Part shown: positions 1-4,781 of the stretch, in pieces
Layout: each line of letters opens with the position of its first letter
Position numbering within the stretch: position 1 is the first letter of the stretch
NCBI GenBank assembly: GCA_945836835.1
Contig: CAMAML010000077.1
Coordinates: 1 to 6,266, forward strand
Source of the DNA: an uncultured cyanobacterium
GTDB lineage: Bacteria; Cyanobacteriota; Vampirovibrionia; Gastranaerophilales; Gastranaerophilaceae
Direction: 5' to 3'
DNA: 6,266 nt
The notes under the pieces: generated by a model
Databases searched by the model: none
What the model saw: only the letters and a program-made list of their open reading frames with translations
What the model was told of the DNA's origin: nothing
Made by a program: the position numbers and the translations under genes

Positions 1-11
1 ACGAGGGCTTG

Positions 12-34
12 TCCCTCTCCCTAAGGGCGAGGGA
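12..34. repeat. GC-rich imperfect inverted repeat (hairpin) upstream of the pilin gene
   Basis: Arms tccctctccc (12-21) and gggcgaggga (25-34) pair at 9 of 10 positions around a three-base loop (taa); the only mismatch is t18/c28. No T-run follows on the + strand, so it does not look like an ordinary intrinsic terminator. It is much more GC-rich than the AT-rich leader that follows. The tight 3-nt loop resembles the hairpins inside the neighbouring pilin gene, but the sequence is different. It may be a dispersed palindromic repeat or the end of a feature lying left of the window. Confidence 0.5.
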
Positions 35-84
35 GCAGTTACGGATAATCGACAAGTCCTACGATACCCCAAAAAAGATAAGAC

Positions 85-90
85 AAGGAG
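85..90 (+). promoter_or_regulatory. Ribosome binding site of the pilin-like gene
   Basis: aaggag lies 8 nt before the ATG at 99 and decides the start. The reading frame stays open upstream to a TTG at position 9, but that start has no Shine-Dalgarno sequence and would read through the GC-rich hairpin. An ATG at 91 abuts the site and runs into a stop after three codons. I found no convincing -35/-10 pair in 1-84. Confidence 0.75.
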
Positions 91-98
91 ATGAAATC

Positions 99-1061
99 AT
101 GAAACAAAAAATCAAACAACTTAACGCCTTTACACTTGCAGGCGGACGCAGTCCGCTCCTGTGTGGAGACGAAGGGGTAGCCGAAGGCTACTCTTGTGTG
201 GAGACGAAGGGACACAAGGTTCTCCACGCCTCGAAAAACATGTCTTTTCACATCATAAAAAAAGGCTTTACTCTTGCCGAGGGTGGACAGAGTCCACTCT
301 TTAACGGAGACGAAGGGACACAAGGTTCTCCACGCCTCGTAAAAAGGGCTTTCACGCTTGCAGAAATCCTTATTACCCTCGGCGTAATCGGGGTTGTGGC
401 GGCGGTTACGTTGCCGACGCTTATACATAACTACAAAAAATCGGTCGTAGAAACAAAAGTGAAAAAGACTTATGCACTAATTTCAAATGCCGTCAAAATG
501 TCCGAGGCAAAATACGGGGAAATCTCAGAGTGGGACAGATGTGATGTTGACAGTTCCTATGAATGTTCCAAACATATTTTAGAAAAATATGTTTTTCCTG
601 AGTTGAAAATCGCTAAAATTTGCGGAGAAGATAACAAGGAGGAATGTTGGACTCAGCCAAAATCATTGTCAGGTTTGGAAAGTGCATTACCTCTTTCTCG
701 TAATTTTGCAATAACTGCTATTTTGAATGAGGGTACTTCTCTTTACATGTGGGCGGGTCTTCAATTAATAAATCCTCATATTCAAATATGGTTTGATATT
801 AACGGATCTAAAAAAGGGGCAAACATGCTTGGAGCTGATGTTTTTGGAATACAAATCGATTTTTCTTCAAAATTGACATCTAAACAAGGTCCTTATATGA
901 AGCCATTGAATTCTAAAGAAATCACTGAAGATAAAATTAGAAATGCAGAAATATACGGTTGCTCAAAAGAAATAAATCATGCATACGCAGGTACCTATTG
1001 CGGCGGGTTAATCCAATTAAACGGTTGGAAAATCCCCGACGATTATCCCGTCAAGTTTTAA
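99..1061 (+). CDS. Type IV pilin-like / pseudopilin protein with a repeat-expanded prepilin leader
   Basis: This is a 320-residue protein of the prepilin N-terminal cleavage/methylation family, expected to be processed by a PilD-type peptidase and assembled into a type IV pilus or type II secretion-like pseudopilus. The functional leader is VKRA|FTLAE (81-89) followed by the hydrophobic helix ILITLGVIGVVAAVTLP (90-106). Cleavage before Phe85 would leave about 236 residues. The globular part has six cysteines (148, 156, 175, 183, 288, 301), a FDING motif (232-236), GADVFG (245-250) and a C-terminal NGWKIPDDYP (308-317), a combination I associate with Melainabacteria-type pseudopilins. The N-terminus is odd: 84 residues precede the cleavage site, and FTLA occurs three times (11-14, 57-60, 85-88), separated by GGRSPLLCGDEG-like and VETKG segments encoded by DNA repeats. 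The -1 residue is Ala rather than Gly. An internal ATG at 240 (MSFHIIKKGFTLAE) could be an older start but lacks a Shine-Dalgarno sequence. The pilus or secretion role is inferred from family; no assembly genes are in the window. Confidence 0.88.
   Translation: MKQKIKQLNAFTLAGGRSPLLCGDEGVAEGYSCVETKGHKVLHASKNMSFHIIKKGFTLAEGGQSPLFNGDEGTQGSPRLVKRAFTLAEILITLGVIGVVAAVTLPTLIHNYKKSVVETKVKKTYALISNAVKMSEAKYGEISEWDRCDVDSSYECSKHILEKYVFPELKIAKICGEDNKEECWTQPKSLSGLESALPLSRNFAITAILNEGTSLYMWAGLQLINPHIQIWFDINGSKKGANMLGADVFGIQIDFSSKLTSKQGPYMKPLNSKEITEDKIRNAEIYGCSKEINHAYAGTYCGGLIQLNGWKIPDDYPVKF
142..176 (+). repeat. 35-bp hairpin repeat unit, copy 1
   Basis: The unit is a perfect 6-bp stem, gcggac-gca-gtccgc, followed by a 20-bp tail ending gtggagacgaaggg. 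It directly follows codons for FTLA and is read as GRSPLLCGDEG. Copy 2 begins at the very next base, giving a tandem period of 35 bp. Confidence 0.85.
177..211 (+). repeat. 35-bp hairpin repeat unit, copy 2
   Basis: The stem is gtagcc-gaa-ggctac. The 20-bp tail matches copy 1 at 19 of 20 positions. Three of the six stem pairs differ from copy 1 and every change is compensated on the other arm. Because 35 is not a multiple of three, this copy is translated in another frame (VAEGYSCVETKG). Confidence 0.85.
200..233 (+). repeat. 34-bp perfect direct repeat, first copy
   Basis: This stretch, beginning ggagacgaaggg and ending ctccacgcctcg, recurs without any mismatch at 306-339. It covers the tail of 35-bp unit 2 plus 22 bases beyond it. 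In this copy, gtggaga (198-204 with the preceding bases) can pair with tctccac (221-227), forming a second hairpin. Confidence 0.85.
283..317 (+). repeat. 35-bp hairpin repeat unit, copy 3
   Basis: The stem is gtggac-aga-gtccac, with one compensated pair change relative to copy 1. The stem can be extended outward by G-T and further pairs. The tail matches the other copies except for taac in place of gtgt at 302-305. It lies 141 bp (47 codons) after copy 1 and so is read in copy 1's frame (GQSPLFNGDEG), again directly after FTLAE codons. Confidence 0.82.
306..339 (+). repeat. 34-bp perfect direct repeat, second copy
   Basis: It is identical to 200-233 at a distance of 106 bp and is translated in a different frame (GDEGTQGSPRL here, ETKGHKVLHAS there). 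It ends 11 bases before the codons of the functional FTLAE motif. Confidence 0.85.
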
Positions 1062-1068
1062 AAAGAAA

Positions 1069-1095
1069 GAGGATGTCCGAAATTTGGACATCCTC
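1069..1095. terminator. Bidirectional intrinsic terminator between convergent genes
   Basis: A perfect 10-bp stem, gaggatgtcc (1069-1078) with ggacatcctc (1086-1095), encloses a 7-nt loop. On the + strand it starts 8 nt after the pilin stop codon and is followed by aacttttct. On the - strand it starts 28 nt after the hppA stop and is followed by the better T-rich tail tttcttttt. The outer bases aaaag (1061-1065) and ctttt (1098-1102) can extend it across a small internal loop. It probably ends both transcripts. Confidence 0.88.
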
Positions 1096-1122
1096 AACTT
1101 TTCTAAAAAAATCCCCTTGCGA

Positions 1123-3585
1123 TTACTCTTGCGGAGTTTCTTCTTCGACCTTTTTAGACGGTATTCTCATACCGTAGAAAGATCTCCATACGAAGTACAG
1201 GGCAACAATCAGGAAGATTACCCCCGCAATCGGTGCTACACTTCTGAACGCCTCGCTGATTGCTATTTCCATAGCCAACAAGCCGAACAGTGTCGTGAAC
1301 TTGATTATTGGGTTCATCGCAACCGAGGAAGTATCTTTGAACGGGTCTCCCACCGTGTCGCCCACAACCGTTGCATCGTGTAAAGGTGTCCCCTTTTCTT
1401 TCATGTCAACTTCGACGATTTTCTTTGCGTTGTCCCAGCAACCGCCGGCGTTTGCCATAAATACCGCTTGGAACAAGCCGAATACCGCAATCGCTATCAG
1501 GTAGCTTACAAAGAATGCTACGGGACGGTTTGCAAACTCAAGGTTTTTGCTTACGACAGGAGCCGAAAGGCACGCAAGTGCAAGTGCAAACGCAAACAAC
1601 GAAATAAAGATGTTAATCATACCTTTTTGTGCATATTGGGTACAGATTTTTACAACTTCTTTCGAGTTTGCAATGTTTGCGGATTTTGAGTCGGCGTTGT
1701 CAAGGTCGATATTGTCCTTGATGTACTCTGTTGCACGGTAAGCACCCGTTGTAACCGCCTGCATCGACGCCCCGCTAAACCAGTAGATTACCGCACCGCC
1801 CGCAAGCAAGCCGAGCAAAGTATACGGGTTCAACAGGTTAAGCACTGCCTCAGGCTGAATGCCCAACGTGTTTTTGATAACCAAAATCAGCGAGAAAATC
1901 ATTGTGGTTGCACCGACAACCGCAGTACCGATAAGAACGGGTTTTGAGGTTGCCTTGAAAGTGTTTCCCGCACCGTCGTTTTCTTCCAAGTACTGTTTTG
2001 CGTTCTCAAAATCAGGCTTAAACCCGAAATCTTTTTCGATTTCTTCGCCGACATTCGGAATTTCCTCGATAAGAGAAAGCTCGTAAACCGATTGAGCGTT
2101 GTCGGTAACGGGACCGTAGCTGTCAACGGCGATTGTAACGGGACCCATTCCCAAAAATCCGAAGGCAACAAGCCCGAACGCAAATACCGACGAATAAACC
2201 ATTACGTCAGACGGGATATGAATGCTTGCAAAATAAGCCAGCCCCATTAATAATACCGTAACCGCCCCGATCCAAAATGCGGAGAAGTTACCCGCAACAA
2301 TACCCGAAAGTATAGTCAAAGACGCACCGCCTTCTTTTGAAGCCGTCACAACTTCTTCGGTATGTTTTGCCTTTGGAGAGGTGAAGATTTTCGTAAACTC
2401 AGGGATTAACGCAGCACCCAATGTTCCGCAAGAAATAATCGTTGCAAATACGAGCCACAAAATACCTTCCATATCCCCAAGTAACCATTGGCTTACCCCG
2501 ATAGTCATAAGGATTGACAGTCCCGAAGTCAACCAAACCAAGCTCGTCAGCGGACGTTCAAAATCAAATCGTCCTTTAACGGATTTCATATAATCTTTTG
2601 TCAACCAACCGTTGATTGCGTATGCGATAACGGAAGTTGCAATCATCAAAAATCTCATAACAAAAATCCAAGTTAATAACCGGACTTGATATTCGGGATT
2701 CACCCCGAGCAGAATAAATGAAACAAGAGCAACCCCCGTAACGCCGTAGGTTTCAAACCCGTCAGCCGTAGGTCCGATTGAGTCGCCCGCATTGTCCCCC
2801 GTACAGTCGGCAATAACGCCCGGGTTTCTCGGGTCGTCTTCTTTAATCCCAAACTGGATTTTCATCAAATCCGAACCTATATCGGCAATTTTGGTGAAGA
2901 TACCGCCTGCAACACGCAGAGCCGATGCACCTAAGGATTCACCGATAGCAAACCCGATAAAGCAAGCCCCTGCCAAATGTCCCGGAACAAACAACAAAAT
3001 CGTAAGCATCAGGATTAATTCGACCGATACGAGGCAAACCCCGATGGACATCCCCGCTTTCAGCGGAATGTTCATAATGTTAAGAGGATTACCCTTCAAG
3101 GACTCAAACGCCGTTCTTGCATTTGCAAGTGTGTTCATTCTGATACCGAACCACGCAACCCCGTAAGAACCCAAAATCCCGATTACAGACCACAGCAAAA
3201 TAATCGCAACGTCTTGAGCGGGCATGTGTTGCAAGTATCCGAAATAAAACGCGATACAACATCCGATTAAGACTTCCAACCAAAACAAAAATTTACCCTG
3301 TTGAATAAGGTAAGTTTTGCAGGTTTCAAAAATAGTGTTTCCGACTTCCGCCATAGCAGGGTGAACCTGTAATTTTTTGACTTTTGAAAACACAATCATC
3401 CCGAAAATCAGCCCTAAGAAAGAAACGACAATCCCTGCCAACAACAAATTGAAAGCAAGAGGATTTGCATCTTTAATATTCGGGACGACTAAATCAGCTT
3501 CGCTTGCCGCAGCGGGCAAAACTCCCAAAACCATGGCAGCAAGAGCCGCAAACAGAGTTTTTGGAGTGTTAAACCGTTTAATCAT
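1123..3585 (-). CDS. hppA: Membrane-bound ion-translocating pyrophosphatase (divergent type)
   Basis: This 820-residue multi-pass protein hydrolyses pyrophosphate and couples it to cation (H+ and/or Na+) pumping across the cytoplasmic membrane. Family motifs are clear: ADIGSD (234-239), EDDPRNPGVIAD (249-260), GDNAGDSIGPTADGFETYG (263-281), DSYGPVTDNA (488-497), GGCWDNAKK (714-722) and VVGDTVGDPFKDTS (740-753), which supply the Asp, Asn and Lys residues for Mg-pyrophosphate. The protein starts with a likely signal peptide (LFAALAAMVLGVLPAAA, 11-27) and ends in an acidic tail. Lys544 in GNTFKA occupies the place where Lys marks potassium-independent members. The usual GKxE glutamate of helix 6 is absent (DLMKIQF instead, one residue shorter). 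Start choice: aagggag lies 7 nt upstream and a promoter lies just beyond. The open frame continues upstream to 3705, but that extension covers the promoter. Ion specificity cannot be settled from sequence alone. Confidence 0.95.
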   Translation of the reverse strand: MIKRFNTPKTLFAALAAMVLGVLPAAASEADLVVPNIKDANPLAFNLLLAGIVVSFLGLIFGMIVFSKVKKLQVHPAMAEVGNTIFETCKTYLIQQGKFLFWLEVLIGCCIAFYFGYLQHMPAQDVAIILLWSVIGILGSYGVAWFGIRMNTLANARTAFESLKGNPLNIMNIPLKAGMSIGVCLVSVELILMLTILLFVPGHLAGACFIGFAIGESLGASALRVAGGIFTKIADIGSDLMKIQFGIKEDDPRNPGVIADCTGDNAGDSIGPTADGFETYGVTGVALVSFILLGVNPEYQVRLLTWIFVMRFLMIATSVIAYAINGWLTKDYMKSVKGRFDFERPLTSLVWLTSGLSILMTIGVSQWLLGDMEGILWLVFATIISCGTLGAALIPEFTKIFTSPKAKHTEEVVTASKEGGASLTILSGIVAGNFSAFWIGAVTVLLMGLAYFASIHIPSDVMVYSSVFAFGLVAFGFLGMGPVTIAVDSYGPVTDNAQSVYELSLIEEIPNVGEEIEKDFGFKPDFENAKQYLEENDGAGNTFKATSKPVLIGTAVVGATTMIFSLILVIKNTLGIQPEAVLNLLNPYTLLGLLAGGAVIYWFSGASMQAVTTGAYRATEYIKDNIDLDNADSKSANIANSKEVVKICTQYAQKGMINIFISLFAFALALACLSAPVVSKNLEFANRPVAFFVSYLIAIAVFGLFQAVFMANAGGCWDNAKKIVEVDMKEKGTPLHDATVVGDTVGDPFKDTSSVAMNPIIKFTTLFGLLAMEIAISEAFRSVAPIAGVIFLIVALYFVWRSFYGMRIPSKKVEEETPQE

Positions 3586-3592
3586 AAAACAT

Positions 3593-3599
3593 CTCCCTT
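3593..3599 (-). promoter_or_regulatory. Ribosome binding site of hppA
   Basis: On the - strand, aagggag ends 7 nt before the ATG at 3585. This selects the start giving a signal-peptide-bearing 820-residue protein over the longer frame beginning at 3705. Confidence 0.85.
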
Positions 3600-3625
3600 C
3601 TAAATTGTGTACACTAACCGTATAT

Positions 3626-3654
3626 ATTATAGTTCCAAATCGAATTTGAAACAA
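3626..3654 (-). promoter_or_regulatory. Probable sigma-70-type promoter of hppA
   Basis: On the - strand, TTGTTT (3654-3649) and a perfect TATAAT (3631-3626) are separated by 17 nt. Transcription would start near 3619, giving a leader of about 34 nt. The spacer contains a short inverted repeat, CAAAT-cga-ATTTG on the + strand (3636-3648), which could be a regulator site but is too short to claim. Confidence 0.7.
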
Positions 3655-3739
3655 GTTTTTAACATAATTCAACAGTAGGCTCAATCGCCACCTCTTACGA
3701 CGCACAAAAAATGTAAAATTCTCTTATTTCCCCTACAAT

Positions 3740-3768
3740 TTGCAAAACCGACAAATGTATGCTAAGAT
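3740..3768 (+). promoter_or_regulatory. Probable promoter of the HlyD-like gene (extended -10)
   Basis: TTGCAA (3740-3745) and TAAGAT (3763-3768) are spaced by 17 nt, and TGc immediately before the -10 makes an extended -10 element. The start of transcription would be near 3775. That places the in-frame ATG at 3759 inside the promoter and supports the ATG at 3810 as the translation start. Confidence 0.55.
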
Positions 3769-3809
3769 ACAGAAAGTTAATGTTTTGCAATTTGAGGTTA
3801 GATAAATTT

Positions 3810-4586
3810 ATGGTTTCAAAAAAGATAATTTATTTGGTGCTTTTAGTTTTATTGCTCGGGATTTTCGGGGTAATTATCGCTTTCAACCACTCCCGCCCCG
3901 TGGCGATTGAAACGCTTAACGCCCATGTTATCGCAGACACGGAAGATGTTACCGTCCGCGAGCAGGGTAAAATTTCAAACATTCTGATTTCTCAATATCA
4001 GGACGTTGAGAAAGGGCAAGTTATTGCCGAAGTTACGGTTCCTTCCCCCGTGCAGAAAAAACAGGTAAAATCCAAAGTTCAACCCGTAGATGAAAAACAA
4101 CTCGAAAAAGATTACGAAGATGCGGCTCTGATGTACAAAGACGGGGTGATTTCGCAGGACGAGTATGATAAATCCATTGAAAATATTGAGGCAAAGCAAG
4201 CAACGGACGACAAGGAAAAAGATGTTGCCGAAACTAAAGCTGACAGGGTTATAAAAGTTTATGCACCGATGGACGGTAAAATAGTATGGGGAAATCTCAA
4301 AGTCGGCGATACCGTCAGCAAAGATGTCGTAATTGCAAAGGTTAACTCTTCTTATAAAGAGGTGTTGGCTCATTTTGCAACCGCATATTCCGACAATATT
4401 TCTATCGGTGACAAGGCTCACATCAAGCTCATAAAATATCCCGAAAAACAGTTTAGCGGGGTCGTGAACTCGATAGGACAACCCGACAAAAAAGGTCTGC
4501 CGATAACAATCATTTTCGAGGGCGAAACCTCCGATATTGATATTATAAACGGTGATTCGGCTATCGTTAAACTTGAAAAAAAATAG
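3810..4586 (+). CDS. HlyD/EmrA-type membrane fusion (periplasmic adaptor) protein
   Basis: The 258-residue protein is anchored by one N-terminal membrane helix (IIYLVLLVLLLGIFGVIIAF, 6-25) with the rest on the outer side of the cytoplasmic membrane. The order is typical of adaptors: first half of a lipoyl-like domain (about 46-76, GKISNILISQYQDVEKGQVI), a short charged helical hairpin (about 94-146, with the common GVISQDEYDKS segment at 112-122), second lipoyl half (147-178, VYAPMDGKIVWGNLKVGDTV), then a beta-barrel domain (about 183-256, with YPEKQFSGVVNSIG). Family members link inner-membrane exporters (ABC, MFS or RND) to an outer channel. It is short for the family and the hairpin is small. 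No transporter or outer-membrane factor gene is adjacent, so the substrate is unknown. Start choice: ATG at 3810 has gagg 12 nt upstream, a weak and distant site; ATGs at 3759 and 3780 remain in frame but the first overlaps the promoter. No clear terminator follows, so transcripts may run on towards the tRNA. Confidence 0.85.
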   Translation: MVSKKIIYLVLLVLLLGIFGVIIAFNHSRPVAIETLNAHVIADTEDVTVREQGKISNILISQYQDVEKGQVIAEVTVPSPVQKKQVKSKVQPVDEKQLEKDYEDAALMYKDGVISQDEYDKSIENIEAKQATDDKEKDVAETKADRVIKVYAPMDGKIVWGNLKVGDTVSKDVVIAKVNSSYKEVLAHFATAYSDNISIGDKAHIKLIKYPEKQFSGVVNSIGQPDKKGLPITIIFEGETSDIDIINGDSAIVKLEKK

Positions 4587-4626
4587 ACAAATTTCTACTT
4601 TTACGACGAATTGTAAAGATAGGGTC

Positions 4627-4654
4627 TTGCAAAATTTTAATTACCGTATATAAT
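4627..4654 (+). promoter_or_regulatory. Probable promoter of the tRNA-Gln gene
   Basis: TTGCAA (4627-4632) and a perfect TATAAT (4649-4654) are separated by 16 nt. Transcription would begin near 4661, about 11 nt before the mature tRNA end. The -35 hexamer equals that of the HlyD-like gene's promoter. It may also drive the kinase gene downstream. Confidence 0.7.
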
Positions 4655-4672
4655 CAAATAGTATAAAAGCGT

Positions 4673-4743
4673 TCCCGAATCGTCTAGCGGCAGGATAGAA
4701 GATTCTGGCTCTTCTGACGGTGGTTCGAATCCATCTTCGGGAA
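4673..4743 (+). tRNA. tRNA-Gln (anticodon CUG)
   Basis: The 71-nt sequence folds into a full cloverleaf. The acceptor stem is TCCCGAA with TTCGGGA (7 bp) and discriminator A4743. The D stem is GTCT/GGAT with G-T pairs at both ends. The anticodon stem is GAAGA/TCTTC around the loop TTCTGGC, with anticodon CTG at 4705-4707. The T stem is GGTGG/CCATC around TTCGAAT. Anticodon CUG reads the glutamine codon CAG, and the weak U1-A72 first pair is typical of bacterial tRNA-Gln. The 3' CCA is not encoded, so it must be added after transcription. The discriminator A73 differs from the G73 of E. coli tRNA-Gln; charging through Glu-tRNA amidotransferase is plausible for this kind of bacterium but is inference. 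Confidence 0.93.
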
Positions 4744-4770
4744 TTTAATCGAAAAACAGAATACAGGATT

Positions 4771-4776
4771 GGTGAG
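4771..4776 (+). promoter_or_regulatory. Ribosome binding site of the histidine kinase
   Basis: ggtgag lies 5 nt before the ATG at 4782, preceded by a second purine-rich stretch (agga, 4765-4768). It fixes the start 38 nt beyond the tRNA 3' end. Confidence 0.6.
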
Positions 4777-4781
4777 TTTGT

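Noticed and set aside
9..98. Upstream extension of the pilin frame from a TTG at position 9
   Set aside because: It has no Shine-Dalgarno sequence, would translate the GC-rich hairpin, and the ATG at 99 has aaggag at ideal spacing.
142..317. CRISPR array
   Set aside because: Units are adjacent or unevenly spaced, the variable part is itself a palindrome rather than a spacer, the region is in frame within a gene, and no cas gene is present.
39..428. 129-residue open frame on the - strand across the pilin leader
   Set aside because: It is antisense to the repeat region, has no recognisable domain, and the + strand frame has a good ribosome binding site and clear pilin motifs. The openness follows from the repeats.
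1899..2183. Overlapping open frames within hppA and the other genes
   Set aside because: They lie fully inside a well-supported gene, show no domain or start signal of their own, and are best explained as shadows in alternative frames.
3586..3705. N-terminal extension of the pyrophosphatase to the start at 3705
   Set aside because: The extension overlaps a good promoter and the aagggag site; the shorter form begins with a normal signal peptide.
3695..4617. Shared TTACGACG...TGTAAA motif upstream of the HlyD-like gene promoter (3695-3717) and the tRNA promoter (4601-4617)
   Set aside because: The spacing between the two parts differs (9 versus 3 bases) and short matches of this kind are expected by chance in this much AT-rich sequence.
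4587..4626. Possible terminator after the HlyD-like gene (ctttta...taaag)
   Set aside because: The stem is only about five AT-rich pairs and no T-run follows, so it is too weak to call.
4673..4743. tRNA gene as an attachment site of an integrated element
   Set aside because: No integrase, no partial copy of the tRNA 3' end, and no change of base composition is visible nearby.
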